Part shown: positions 27,396-36,966 of the stretch, piece after piece | How the letters are laid out: each line of letters opens with the position of its first letter | Numbering within the stretch: position 1 is the first letter of the stretch | NCBI RefSeq assembly: GCF_029051645.1 | Contig: NZ_JAACFS010000025.1 | Coordinates: 46,275-110,274, forward strand | DNA: 64,000 nt | Direction: 5' to 3' | Source: Bradyrhizobium sp. CSA112 | Lineage (GTDB): Bacteria; Pseudomonadota; Alphaproteobacteria; Rhizobiales; Xanthobacteraceae | Notes under the pieces: model-generated | Database searches by the model: none | The model's input: only the letters and a program-made list of their open reading frames with translations | Told to the model about the DNA's origin: nothing | Program-made: the position numbers and the translations under genes

Positions 27396-28481
27396 TTAAT
27401 AGCCCGTCATTTCCAGATAGCCCACCCCTGTATGGCTGCCTGCAAAGCGGATCGGGCCTTCCCAATAGGGAAAGCTCGTGCCCATCCAGCTTCTGGCGTT
27501 CAGCGGCGTGCATTCGATCGACAGCGCCATCCTCGGAATGGCGATACGCCATGTCGTCGGTATCTTTCGCTTCTCGATCTCGGTGAAGGTCAGTGGCGTC
27601 ATCATGATGTCGGCTGATGCGAGCAGGTCGGTCTTGCCATCGGGCGCGATCCACTTGCCCGAGCCGTAATGCTGGCCGTCAGCCTGGCGCATCCGGTACA
27701 GCATCAATTTGTCGCCGGCGTTGAAATGCAGCGAGAGCCAGTCCCATCCGCTTTGATCCGAAGCCAACGGCTGGCTGCTCCACTCGCGATCGAGCCAGGC
27801 CATCCCGGTGACGTCGACGGGCCTGTCGTCAATGGTGAGGATGCCCTTCGCCGTATAATGCGGCTGGCTGTAGTAGTAGGAGGCCTGCTCGCGCAGCGAT
27901 TTGCGGCTGTAGCCGCCGTCGCCCTGCAGCACCAGCGGGCGATCCGCATCGAGGCGCAGCGCGTAGCTGAAATCGGCGCCCGATGCTTTCAGCTCCAGTG
28001 GCGCAATATTCTCGCCATTCACCGGTACGAGCCGGCGCATCTCCCAGGCATCGATCCAGGCGTGAAACGGCTCCGCCTCCACGCCGGCCTGGCCGACACC
28101 GCCGCGCGCGAACGTCTGGCTGAAGCGATGGGCATCGGCGCGGGTGACGGCGGCGTGGCCCATCCAGATTTGCTGGTTGGCCCAGCCTTCCTGAGGCCCG
28201 CCCGCCGCGATCGCCTGGCGAAACAGGGTCCATTGGGCGCCGTAGGCAACACCGTTGGCATCGGCGAGATTGGCCGTCACATACCACCACTCGATGCGGA
28301 ATTCCGGGTGTGGCCCGTGGTCGGCGGGAAATGCGAAAGTCCTGCCCGGCACGACGGGCGCAAATCCATCCGCGCTTTCGCCGAGCCCGGCGAAGCCCTG
28401 CGCGAGCGCCTTGCCGCCGAATCCGGCGAGCAGCGCGCCGCCGACAAAGCCGCGCCGGGTGATCGGGCCGCTACCGTTCAT
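27396..28481 (-). CDS. CrtC/AttH-like secreted lipocalin-fold protein (COG5621 type)
   Basis: A 361-aa exported protein. The N-terminus has a twin-arginine signal (ITRRGFVGGALLAGFGGKAL) and the mature part shows family blocks such as FRIEWWYVTANL, the repeated aromatic-rich strands, and GMAWLDREWSSQPL. The fold is that of the hydroxyneurosporene hydratase / AttH group, called predicted secreted hydrolases in COGs. ATG 28481 overlaps the upstream permease gene by 11 bp; an in-frame TTG at 28487 is less likely. The arrangement with an FtsX-type ABC pair is recurrent in proteobacteria and suggests a shared job in envelope lipid or lipoprotein handling. That job is inference. Confidence 0.82.
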   Translation of the reverse strand: MNGSGPITRRGFVGGALLAGFGGKALAQGFAGLGESADGFAPVVPGRTFAFPADHGPHPEFRIEWWYVTANLADANGVAYGAQWTLFRQAIAAGGPQEGWANQQIWMGHAAVTRADAHRFSQTFARGGVGQAGVEAEPFHAWIDAWEMRRLVPVNGENIAPLELKASGADFSYALRLDADRPLVLQGDGGYSRKSLREQASYYYSQPHYTAKGILTIDDRPVDVTGMAWLDREWSSQPLASDQSGWDWLSLHFNAGDKLMLYRMRQADGQHYGSGKWIAPDGKTDLLASADIMMTPLTFTEIEKRKIPTTWRIAIPRMALSIECTPLNARSWMGTSFPYWEGPIRFAGSHTGVGYLEMTGY

Positions 28482-30930
28482 TGGCAAAGATCCTGATCAG
28501 GCTGGCCGGCTGCATGCGCGCCAGCCTGATGACGGGGAGCGCGGCCGCCGCAAGTGCAGCCGCCATCGCGACGCCTGCGAGCCACAGCAATTGCGTCGGG
28601 AAGACGTGAAACGGCAGCCGCCAGCCGAACGCCTTGACGTTGACGACCGCGAGCAGACACCACGCGACAAGCAGACCCAGCGGAAGCGCGAAGATAGTGG
28701 TGATCAACGCCACCGACATCGTCTTGAGAAGTTCGATGACCGCCAGCCGCCGCCGCGTGATGCCGAGCGCCCATAGCGGCGCCAGTTGCGGCAGGCGGGA
28801 ATTGGCAAGCGTCAGCAGGCTGGTCAACAGCGCGATACCGGCAACGCCAAGCGTGAAGGCGTTCAGCGCGGCGGTCACTGCAAAGGTGCGGTTGAAGATC
28901 CGCGTCGATTCCGCCTTCATCGTCGCCTGATCGGCGACATTGCGATCATCGAGAGCGAACTTTTCCTGCAGCGCCGAGATCAGCGTCGGGATCTTTTCTG
29001 AAGCGACCCGCAATCCCATGCGCGTCAGCGGGATTTCCGGATAGCGCCGGGTCAGCGCGGCGAAGTTCACCGCGATCTGGCCCTTGGGATTGCCGTAATC
29101 GGCGTAGATGCCGACCACGTTGAGCGTCCAGTTTCCGCCCGACGCCGGCACCTCGATGCGGTCGCCGACCGAGAGGTGCAGGCGCCGCGCCAGTTGTTCG
29201 CTGACAAGCGCCGCATCACCGGGACGAAGCCTGTTCCAGGCATCCTCAGTCGATTGCAGCAGCGGCCAGTTGTCGCGATAGGTGGCATGATCGGGTAGGC
29301 CCAGTACCTCGATCGGCGCGCCCGCCAATTGCGTATCGGCACGGCCGCCGGGCAGGATCGCCTCGACCTCGGGGCGCTCGCGCAGCCATGCCTTGATCTC
29401 GGTCGCCTGTGCGTCGTTGGCGGCGTTGACATAGACGTCCGCAGCCAGCCGACCGTCGAGCCAGACCAGGAACGTGCGGCTGAAACTCTCGACCATGGTG
29501 GAGACGCCGACATTCACGGCAAGCGCAAGCAGTAGCGCCATCAGCGCGAGCGACAATCCCGATAATTGCTGGCGGCTGTCGGCCCAGAACCAGATGCCGA
29601 CCGGCTGTCTTGCATAGCGCTGACCAAGCGACAGCATGAATTCCAGAAACGTCGGCAGGATTAGCGCCGCGCCAAGCATCAGCGCCGCAAGCACGGCAAA
29701 ACCCGAAATCAGGGAATCGCCAAACCATAGGAAGCCGCCAGCCGCCGCAAATGCCGCGAGCGCCAGCGCGCTCTGATAGGTCAGCCAGCGCCGCTGCGCC
29801 TGTTGCCAGGCATAGGGCTGGGCGGCGGCAAGCAGCGGCAGTCGCAGCGCCTTGGCCAGGCTGGCTGCCGCTGCCGCGAGCGCGCCGAGAATACTGATGG
29901 CGATACCCGCGAACCACCATTGCGGCTTCAGCGTCAGGTGTCCCGGAATCTGCGCGCCATAGAGCCCGCGCAGGGAGGCTGCGACATCCGGCAACAATGC
30001 CGCGGCGATGAAATAGCCACACGCCAGTCCAAGCAACCCGGCGACCAGCGCCAGCGACACCAGTTCGGCCACCAGTACGACGTTCAACATCCGCGCCGAG
30101 ACGCCGCAGGCGCGGAGCGTGCGCAATACCGGCAGGCGTTGCTCGAATGCAAGCCCGATCGCCGAGTTGACAATGAACAGGCCGACAACGAACGACAACA
30201 GCCCGAACGCGGTCAGGTTCAGGTGAAAACTGTCGGTCAGGCGTTCGAGGTCGGTCTCCGCATCGGGTTCGATCAGGCGAAGCTTGTCGCCAGCAATGCT
30301 TTCGAGCGATGCGCGCTTGCTCGTCGTCTTACCGATCAGGAGGCGCGAGAGCTGATCCGGCATTTTCAGGAGATTTTGCGCGATGCCGATGTCGACGACC
30401 AGCACGCCAGGCACCAGGTTCGGCTGCACGCGAAGCGGCGGCAGCAATGCGTTATTGGCCTGCGGGCGCGCGCCCTCCGCGAGCTTGAGATCGGAAAGCG
30501 TTTCCGGTGCCACCAGCATTTCGCCCGGCGGCGTCATGAAGGATTGCAGATCGGCCTTGCCGATCGTGGGCGCGTTGCCGACTTCCGCGGGCAGCGTCAC
30601 CGGCTCGATCCCCAATAGGCGGAACGATCGCCCTTCGATCTGGATGCGGCCCTCAATCACCGGTGAAACCGGCCAGCCGGCACGGCGCAAGTCGACAAAG
30701 AGTTGTTGTGGAAAGCTTACGCCGCTATTGGCGACCAGCATGGCGGTGCGCGTGCCGCCAAAGGTGGCGGCGGCGCGATCATAGGAGTTGCGCGCCTGCT
30801 GATTGAGCGCCTGCACGCCGCTCCACAGCGCGGTCGCCGAGATCAATCCGATCAGCAAGGTCGCAAGCTGCATCGGATGCCGCCGCCAATGGCTCAGCAG
30901 CACGGCCAGCGTCCACAGCGCGCGTTTCAC
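28471..30930 (-). CDS. ABC transporter permease, FtsX/LolCE-like (long two-module type)
   Basis: An 819-aa inner-membrane permease. An N-terminal helix (LATLLIGLISATALWSGVQA) is followed by a large periplasmic domain, a block of helices around 270-450, a second periplasmic domain, and a C-terminal FtsX unit of three helices. The ending RLARMQPASLIRIF is typical of these MacB/LolE-like exporters, which move lipids or lipoproteins out of the membrane rather than across it. It overlaps the ATPase gene by 4 bp upstream and the CrtC-like gene by 11 bp downstream, so all three form one operon. Confidence 0.88.
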   Translation of the reverse strand: MKRALWTLAVLLSHWRRHPMQLATLLIGLISATALWSGVQALNQQARNSYDRAAATFGGTRTAMLVANSGVSFPQQLFVDLRRAGWPVSPVIEGRIQIEGRSFRLLGIEPVTLPAEVGNAPTIGKADLQSFMTPPGEMLVAPETLSDLKLAEGARPQANNALLPPLRVQPNLVPGVLVVDIGIAQNLLKMPDQLSRLLIGKTTSKRASLESIAGDKLRLIEPDAETDLERLTDSFHLNLTAFGLLSFVVGLFIVNSAIGLAFEQRLPVLRTLRACGVSARMLNVVLVAELVSLALVAGLLGLACGYFIAAALLPDVAASLRGLYGAQIPGHLTLKPQWWFAGIAISILGALAAAAASLAKALRLPLLAAAQPYAWQQAQRRWLTYQSALALAAFAAAGGFLWFGDSLISGFAVLAALMLGAALILPTFLEFMLSLGQRYARQPVGIWFWADSRQQLSGLSLALMALLLALAVNVGVSTMVESFSRTFLVWLDGRLAADVYVNAANDAQATEIKAWLRERPEVEAILPGGRADTQLAGAPIEVLGLPDHATYRDNWPLLQSTEDAWNRLRPGDAALVSEQLARRLHLSVGDRIEVPASGGNWTLNVVGIYADYGNPKGQIAVNFAALTRRYPEIPLTRMGLRVASEKIPTLISALQEKFALDDRNVADQATMKAESTRIFNRTFAVTAALNAFTLGVAGIALLTSLLTLANSRLPQLAPLWALGITRRRLAVIELLKTMSVALITTIFALPLGLLVAWCLLAVVNVKAFGWRLPFHVFPTQLLWLAGVAMAAALAAAALPVIRLARMQPASLIRIFANER

Positions 30931-31613
30931 GCGATCACCCCGGCATGGAGGTTGACCTGCCGGTCGAGCGTTACGGCCAGCCTTGCGCTGTGGGTCACCA
31001 GCAGAAACCCGCAGCCGCTGCGCGTCACCAGATCGCGCGCCAGCGCCAGCACCTCGTCGGCGGTGTCCTCGTCGAGATTGCCGGTCGGCTCGTCTGCGAG
31101 CAGCAGCAGCGGCTTTACCGCCAACGCCCGGCCGATCGCAACGCGCTGCTGCTGGCCGCCGGATAATTGTTCGGGATAGCGTTTCAGCAAACTGCCGAGC
31201 CCGAGCCGCTCTACCAGCTCGTGGTGCCAGGCCGGATCGTGACGGCCGGCGATGCGCGACTGGAAGACCAGGTTGTCCTCCACCGTGAGGCTCGGGATCA
31301 GGTTGAATTGCTGAAACACCAGGCCGAGCCGGTCGCGGCGCAATTCCGCCCGGGCAGCATCGTTAAGTTCGCAGACCTGTGCGTCGGCCAGCCTGATCTC
31401 GCCGCCATCGGCTGCGTCGAGGCCTGCGATCAGGTGCAAAAGCGTGCTTTTGCCGCTGCCGGATTCACCCGTCAGCGCGACGCTCTCGCCCGCGGCGACC
31501 GTCAGGTTCACCCCGCGCAGCACCGCGACCTCTTCACCGGCTGTGCGGTAGCTCTTGGTCAGCCCGGTCACGTGAAGCACCTGTCCGGTCACACTGGGAC
31601 TGCCGTTGGTCAT
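30927..31613 (-). CDS. ABC transporter ATP-binding protein (LolD/MacB-type)
   Basis: A 228-aa ATPase. Walker A is GESGSGKSTLLHL, the signature is LSGGQQQRVAIGR and Walker B is LLLADEPTGNLDED. The small size and these motifs fit the LolD/FtsE class that drives FtsX-type permeases. ATG 31613 was chosen because the fold starts at VLHVTGLTKSY just after it; longer frames to 31826 add a sequence with no family likeness. The ribosome site is weak. The promoter should lie in the 263-bp gap shared with the divergent MFS gene. Confidence 0.9.
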   Translation of the reverse strand: MTNGSPSVTGQVLHVTGLTKSYRTAGEEVAVLRGVNLTVAAGESVALTGESGSGKSTLLHLIAGLDAADGGEIRLADAQVCELNDAARAELRRDRLGLVFQQFNLIPSLTVEDNLVFQSRIAGRHDPAWHHELVERLGLGSLLKRYPEQLSGGQQQRVAIGRALAVKPLLLLADEPTGNLDEDTADEVLALARDLVTRSGCGFLLVTHSARLAVTLDRQVNLHAGVIA

Positions 31614-31876
31614 GCGCGACGATGGACCGATCTGACCATGAAAATCCCCTGACGTGATGGCATGCAACATATCAGGGCGGGCGCCGCGGATCACGGCCTC
31701 AATTCGCGCCGCGACGTGATCGTGATCCGGTTGTGGCGTGCGCCTGTCGCAGCAGCCGGCAGTTGCGGAGCGGATGCCATTGCGGAAAAATCCCGGTTGC
31801 CTTGCCTGTAAGCCCCCTTGTACCATTGGAACCGGCCGATCCTACAGAGCCAGCAAAGACAAACGGGGAAGCAGCC

Positions 31877-33163
31877 ATGACCGCGCAACCGACGCCCAAG
31901 GGGACGCCCAAGGGCGCCTGGAAAATCACCTTCCTGCTGTTTCTGTTCATGCTGGTGAACTTTGCCGACAAGATCGTGGTCGGTCTCGCCGGCGCTCCGA
32001 TCATGGACGAGTTGAAACTTTCACCGGAGCAGTTCGGCTTGCTCGGCTCCTCGTTCTTCTTCCTGTTTTCGATCTCGGCCATCGTCGTCGGCTTCATCGT
32101 CAATCGCATCGACACCCGCTGGGTGCTGCCGGCGATGGCGGTGATCTGGTCGGTGGCGCAGTTTCCGATGGTCGGAACTGTTGGTTTCACGACGCTCGTG
32201 ATCTGCCGCATCATCCTTGGCGCCGGCGAGGGGCCGGCCTTCGCGGTGGCAGCGCATGCCGTCTACAAATGGTTTCCTGATGAGAAGCGAACGCTGCCGA
32301 CTGCCATTCTCTCGCAGGGCTCGGCTTTCGGCGTGATCCTCGCCGTGCCGGCGCTGAACTGGATCATCGTCAATCATAGCTGGCACTATGCCTTCGGTGC
32401 GCTCGGCATCGTCGGCCTGATGTGGGCGGCGGCGTGGCTGGTGATGGGCAAAGAAGGACCGCTGGTGCAGACGGTCGCAACGGCGGCGACGGATCCTAGC
32501 GTTCCCTATTTCCAACTTCTTACCTCGCGAACCTTCATCGGCTGCTGCGCGGCGACCTTCGGCGCCTATTGGGCGCTGTCGCTCGGGTTGACCTGGTTCA
32601 CGCCCTTCATCGTCAAGGGGCTCGGCTTCTCGCAAAAGGATGCGGGCTGGGTTTCGGTGCTGCCCTGGGTGTTCGGCGCCACGATCGTGCTGCTGACGGG
32701 TTGGATTTCGCAAGTGATGCTGACGCGTGGATACACCACGCGCGGCGCGCGCGGCGTGCTCGGGTCGGTGCCCTTGATCGTCGGCGGGCTGATCCTCGCG
32801 GTACTGCCGTACGTCAACGGCGCGGGATGGCAGATCGCATTCCTCGTGGTCGGCTCCGGGCTCTGCGGCTCGATCTATGTCGTCTGCCCGCCGATGCTCG
32901 GCGAATTCACCCCGGTGCAGCAGCGCGGCGCCGTGCTCGCGATCTATGGCGCGATCTATACGCTGGCGGGGATCATTGCCCCCTCGGTGATGGGCATCGT
33001 GATCCACAGTGCGGCGGTGCCGCTCGACGGTTACATGACCGGCTTCACCATCAACGCCGTGATCATGGCGGCGTCGGGCCTGCTCGGGCTGCTGCTGCTC
33101 TGGCCGAATTCCGAGCGCAAAAGGTTGGTGGCCCAAGTGGCCGCGCAGCCGAAATTTGCGTGA
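31877..33163 (+). CDS. MFS transporter (anion:cation symporter-like)
   Basis: A 428-aa inner-membrane carrier with twelve predicted helices. The first follows the motif NFADKIVVGLAGAPIM, and the loop-4/5 block GAGEGPAFAVAAHAVYKWFP is typical of the anion:cation symporter family, whose members move organic acids such as aromatic or sugar acids. ATG 31877 follows GGGGAAG. The last codons (CAGCCGAAATTTGCGTGA) reappear twice downstream inside a 181-bp tandem repeat. The substrate cannot be read from the sequence; the amidohydrolase downstream is on the other strand. Confidence 0.88.
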   Translation: MTAQPTPKGTPKGAWKITFLLFLFMLVNFADKIVVGLAGAPIMDELKLSPEQFGLLGSSFFFLFSISAIVVGFIVNRIDTRWVLPAMAVIWSVAQFPMVGTVGFTTLVICRIILGAGEGPAFAVAAHAVYKWFPDEKRTLPTAILSQGSAFGVILAVPALNWIIVNHSWHYAFGALGIVGLMWAAAWLVMGKEGPLVQTVATAATDPSVPYFQLLTSRTFIGCCAATFGAYWALSLGLTWFTPFIVKGLGFSQKDAGWVSVLPWVFGATIVLLTGWISQVMLTRGYTTRGARGVLGSVPLIVGGLILAVLPYVNGAGWQIAFLVVGSGLCGSIYVVCPPMLGEFTPVQQRGAVLAIYGAIYTLAGIIAPSVMGIVIHSAAVPLDGYMTGFTINAVIMAASGLLGLLLLWPNSERKRLVAQVAAQPKFA

Positions 33164-33182
33164 GGGGTGGAGCAACAACCCT

Positions 33183-33744
33183 TTCGTCGTCCCTACGCAC
33201 GCAGGGACCCATACGCCGCGGCCGGTGTGAAGGGCAGGAAGCGCGAGCGTTACTTCAGCAGCAACAGCGGTAATTGGCCAATGCAGAGCGTTCGGCCACC
33301 GCGCTCCATCGATGGATCATCCCGCGGTATGGGTCCCTGCTTTCGCAGGGACGACATCGCATGTGATGAAGCGGCGGTGCAGCCGAAATTTGCGTGAGAC
33401 AATAGCAAATCTATCCGTCGTCCCTGCGCACGCAGGGACCCATAACCACCGATGCTAATTGCTTAAGTGAGGTGTCTGCCACATCGCCATGAACGATGGG
33501 CCGCGGCGTATGGGTCCCTGCTTTCGCAGGGACGACATCGCACATGATGAAGCGGCGGCGCGGCCGAAATTTGCGTGAGACAATAGCAAATCTATCCGTC
33601 GTCCCTGCGCGCACAGGGACCCATAACCACCGATGTTAATTGCTTAAGCGAGGTGTCTGCCACATCGCCATGAACGATGGGCCGCGGCGTATGGGTCCCT
33701 GCTTTCGCAGGGACGACATCGCATATGTTGAAGCGGCAGTGAGC
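33183..33744. repeat. 181-bp tandem repeat array with CGTCGTCCCTGCG hairpins
   Basis: Between convergent genes. An array with a 181-bp period: GATGAAGCGG occurs at 33365 and 33546, and a diverged copy (GTTGAAGCGG) at 33727. Each full unit holds AGCCGAAATTTGCGTGAG (or GGCCGAAAT...), which copies the end of the MFS gene, then GTCGTCCCTGCGC, GCAGGGACCCATAACCACCG, and ATGGGTCCCTGCTTTCGCAG. A more diverged unit lies at 33183-33357. The last partial unit runs to the stop codon of the amidohydrolase gene. Confidence 0.9.
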
Positions 33745-35496
33745 CTAGCTCGCCGCCGCATCCAGCTGCGGCTTACCGCCCTGCGCGCCGCGCACCAGCT
33801 TGCCCGGGTGCGCGCCGGTGGCCTTGCCGCCGCGCTGCGTCACCACGCCGGAGACGATGGTGGCGTCGTAGCCGTCGATCTGCTGCATCAGGCGGCGTCC
33901 GCCGACCGGCAGGTCGTAATGCACTTTTGGCGGATGCAGGTGCAGGAGATCGTAGTCGATCACGTTGACGTCGGCCTTGAAGCCTGGCGCGAGCACGCCG
34001 CGGTCGTAGAGGCCGACCGAGAGCGCGGTCTTGCGCGACTGCGCCGCCACCACAAACGGAATCGAGAGTTTTTCGCCGCGGCTGCGGTCGCGGGTCCAGT
34101 GCGTCAGGAGATAGGTCGGAAAGCTGGCGTCGCAGATGATGCCACAATGCGCGCCGCCGTCCGAGAGCCCCGGCACCGCGTTGGGATCGCGCAGCATCTC
34201 ACGCGTCGCGTTGAGATTACCGTCGGCGTAATTGAGAAACGGCACATAGAGCATGCCGCGGCCTTCGTCCGTCAGCATCGCGTCATAGGCGAGTTCTTCC
34301 GGCTGCTTGCCCTGGCGGCGGGCCTGCGCGCCCAAGGTGTTTTCCGGCGGCTGTTCGTAATCCGGCGGGTTTCCGAGCAGGTACATCTTGTCGTAGTTCG
34401 GCCGGAAGAACAGCGGATCGTCGGTCGCGGTGGCGTGCTCGCTCAGGATCGCCTTGCGTACATCAGCCTGGCGCAGGCGCGCGAGCCGCTCGGTGAGCGG
34501 CAAATGCGCAATCGCCTGGTAGCTCGGATGGGTCTGGAACGGGTTGCGCGACAATTCGAGGCCGAGCATCAATCCGACCGGGCGGGCCGCGATCTGTGCC
34601 GTAATCGAAAGCCCGCGCGCCGAAGCCTCTCTTATGGTGTCGAGCGTCTGCCGCCAGCGCTGCGGCGCTCTGTCGTTCTGCGTGATCGAGAACGATACCG
34701 GGATCTTCGTGTTCTCCGCCACCCGCAGCATCATCGGCAGGTCTTCGTCGATTCCGGAGAGATCGAGCACGAACTGAAAGACGCTACGGCCTTGCGCGTG
34801 CATCGCGGCGGCAATCGCGGTCAGTTCGTCCTCGCCGGCCTTTAGCGTCGGCGTGAAGTCGCCGGTCGAGGTGCGGTGGTTGAGCGTGCGCGAGGTCGAG
34901 AAGCCGAGCGCGCCGGATCGCACCGCATCAGCAGCCAAGGCCGCCATCGCCTTGTTGTCCTCGGGCGTCGACGGATCGCGCCGCGCACCGCGCTCGCCCA
35001 TCACGTAAACGCGCAGTGCAGCATGGGGCAGTTGTGCGCCGATATCCATGTCAAAGCTCCGCTTCGACAGCCACTCCATGTAATCCGGAAAACTTTCCCA
35101 GGCCCAGGGAATGCCGGCGCTCAGCACCGGCTCCGGGATGTCCTCGACGCCTTCCATCAACTGGATCAGCCTGGTGTGGTCGGCCGGGCGGCACGGTGCG
35201 AAACCGACGCCGCAATTGCCCATGATTGCCGTCGTGACGCCGTTCTGCGAGGAAGGCGTGATGTCCTGGCTCCAGGTGACCTGGCCGTCATAATGGGTGT
35301 GGACGTCGACAAAGCCGGGCGCGACCAGTTTGCCTTTGGCGTCGATCTCTTCCTTGCCCTTCGCTGCCACCTTGCCGACTTCGGTGATGCGGCCGCCGGT
35401 GATAGCCACATCAGCTTCGAACAATTCGCCGCCCTTGCCATCGGCAACGGTGCCGCCGCGGATCACGAGGTCGGGGGTCGAGGTCATGGCTTCCAT
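33745..35496 (-). CDS. amidohydrolase, N-acyl-D-amino-acid deacylase (D-aminoacylase) family
   Basis: A 583-aa zinc-dependent hydrolase. The metal-binding HxH is in FVDVHTHYDGQ, the D-aminoacylase-type cysteine is in GNCGVGFAPCRP, and the catalytic aspartate region is LSDGGAHCGIICDASFPT. N- and C-terminal strands form the small beta domain (VIRGGTVADGKGGELFEADV and VIDYDLLHLHPPKV). There is no signal peptide, so it acts in the cytoplasm, cleaving an N-acyl amino acid or a similar amide. The start may be ATG 35496 or ATG 35487. The gene stands alone; an MFS carrier lies 90 bp upstream on the same strand. Confidence 0.88.
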   Translation of the reverse strand: MEAMTSTPDLVIRGGTVADGKGGELFEADVAITGGRITEVGKVAAKGKEEIDAKGKLVAPGFVDVHTHYDGQVTWSQDITPSSQNGVTTAIMGNCGVGFAPCRPADHTRLIQLMEGVEDIPEPVLSAGIPWAWESFPDYMEWLSKRSFDMDIGAQLPHAALRVYVMGERGARRDPSTPEDNKAMAALAADAVRSGALGFSTSRTLNHRTSTGDFTPTLKAGEDELTAIAAAMHAQGRSVFQFVLDLSGIDEDLPMMLRVAENTKIPVSFSITQNDRAPQRWRQTLDTIREASARGLSITAQIAARPVGLMLGLELSRNPFQTHPSYQAIAHLPLTERLARLRQADVRKAILSEHATATDDPLFFRPNYDKMYLLGNPPDYEQPPENTLGAQARRQGKQPEELAYDAMLTDEGRGMLYVPFLNYADGNLNATREMLRDPNAVPGLSDGGAHCGIICDASFPTYLLTHWTRDRSRGEKLSIPFVVAAQSRKTALSVGLYDRGVLAPGFKADVNVIDYDLLHLHPPKVHYDLPVGGRRLMQQIDGYDATIVSGVVTQRGGKATGAHPGKLVRGAQGGKPQLDAAAS

Positions 35497-35586
35497 CCCG
35501 GTTCTGGTTTTTGTTGGCGCATCATCCGACGTCCCCCCGCACAGTCAACCGCCGGGGATGAGGCTCAGGAATGCATCGGCAGGTAG

Positions 35587-36801
35587 TTACGTTTTGCCGG
35601 GTTCCGCCGGCTTGCGGTCGGTCGCCAGCGCCAGCAGGACCGTCAGCACCATGAAGGCGACGGACGCGCCGAACACCCAATGCGGCAGGCCCTGGTCCAT
35701 GATCCAGCCGAACAATAGCGGGCTGAGGATGCCGCTGAAATTGAAGCCGGTCGAGACGATGCCGAACGCGCGGCCGGCCGCGCCTGCCGGTGCGGCGCTA
35801 CGGACCAGCATGTCGCGCGAGGGCGCGATGACGCCGCCGAGGAATCCGGCCAGCCCCATGGCGAAAGTCAGAACGACCGACGGCAGGTTGATCGTCGCAA
35901 TGATTGATATGATAACGGCGTTGATTGCAAAGCACACGGCGGCGACATTGCCGTGGCGCTTGGTGCGGTCGGCGAGGTAACCGCCGGCCAGCACGCCGGC
36001 CGCGCTGGCGCCGAGAAAGGCGGTCAGCGCGATATTGGCAGTCGAGAAAGTCACGCCATAGCCGCTCATCAGCGCGACGACGCCGAAATTGCTGATGCCG
36101 GCATTGGACAGGCCAAGCAGCATGAAGAAGATCGTCAGCATGATGATGGCCGGCGTCACGATGCTCTGCTGCAGCGCCGGCGCGCCATAGGTCTTGCGAT
36201 CGGCCGAACTCGCATCGGGAATGCGGACGGCGATCAATAGCAGCGCCACAACAGGGCCGACAGCGCCGGCCACGATCAGCGCGCCGAGCCCGCCGACAAC
36301 AGCCACCAGCGCGGCCATGATCGCAGGCGCCACCGCGCCGCCGAGGAAGCCTGCAAAGGTGTGGACCGAAAACGCGCGGCCCATCCGCGCTTCGTCCATA
36401 TGCGTTGACAGGATCGCATAGTCGCACGGGTGATAGACGCTGTTGGCAAGCCCGAGCAGGGCGGCGCAGACGATCAGCGAAACGTAGCTCAGATGCAGGC
36501 CCAGCATGATCAGCGCCAGGCCGCCGACGGTGAGGCCGATCAGCAGGACTTTGCGCGCGCCGATATGGTCGGCGAGATAGCCGATCGGAGCCTGCGTCAG
36601 GCCGGAGACGACGCCGAACACAGTCAGCGCAAAACCGAGTTCGATATAGCCGACGCCAAGCTGCACCTTCAGGAACGGAAACAGCATCGGCAGCACGAAG
36701 AGATGGAAATGGCTGACCCAATGCGCGACCGAAATCGCGGCCAGCGTGCGCAGCGAAGTATCCGACTTGGCTTGTTGCGGTGCGGCCAGAATGTCGACCA
36801 T
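35587..36801 (-). CDS. MFS transporter
   Basis: A 404-aa inner-membrane carrier with about twelve helices. The motif-A loop between helices 2 and 3 is GYLADHIGARKVLLIG. The N-terminal block SVAHWVSHFHLFVLPMLFP resembles the fosmidomycin-resistance-like group, but that is only a likeness. It ends 90 bp before the amidohydrolase gene on the same strand, so the two could be one transcript: a carrier that brings in or exports the amide handled by the enzyme. No ligand can be inferred further. Confidence 0.85.
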   Translation of the reverse strand: MVDILAAPQQAKSDTSLRTLAAISVAHWVSHFHLFVLPMLFPFLKVQLGVGYIELGFALTVFGVVSGLTQAPIGYLADHIGARKVLLIGLTVGGLALIMLGLHLSYVSLIVCAALLGLANSVYHPCDYAILSTHMDEARMGRAFSVHTFAGFLGGAVAPAIMAALVAVVGGLGALIVAGAVGPVVALLLIAVRIPDASSADRKTYGAPALQQSIVTPAIIMLTIFFMLLGLSNAGISNFGVVALMSGYGVTFSTANIALTAFLGASAAGVLAGGYLADRTKRHGNVAAVCFAINAVIISIIATINLPSVVLTFAMGLAGFLGGVIAPSRDMLVRSAAPAGAAGRAFGIVSTGFNFSGILSPLLFGWIMDQGLPHWVFGASVAFMVLTVLLALATDRKPAEPGKT

Positions 36802-36837
36802 GTCAGCTCAAATTCCCGTGTCACTTACGGCCCGACT

Positions 36838-36966
36838 GGAGCGTTTTCCAGCGAAGCATGCTCCCGGACTTGATCCGGGGTCGGGACCGGTTCGCGTCAA
36901 GAAAACGCGTCAAATCAAAAATCTAGAGCCCCGTTCCGATTCCATCGGAACTGAAAAGGCTCCAGG
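36838..36966. repeat. interspersed GAACCG...AAAACGCGTCAA element, copy 2
   Basis: The opposite-orientation relative of 16780-16893. Shared blocks are AGCGAAG, CCGGTTCGCGT, AAGAAAACGCGTCAAA and CTAGAGCCCCGTTC, followed by the dyad GTTCCGATTCCATCGGAAC. It lies in the 300-bp gap between the divergent MFS and ATP-grasp genes. The rest of that gap (36967-37100) shows no clear feature and presumably carries the promoters. Confidence 0.8.

Noticed and set aside
33183..33744. Repeat array considered as a CRISPR
   Set aside because: The period is 181 bp, the intervening DNA is itself repeated and not unique, and no cas gene is near.
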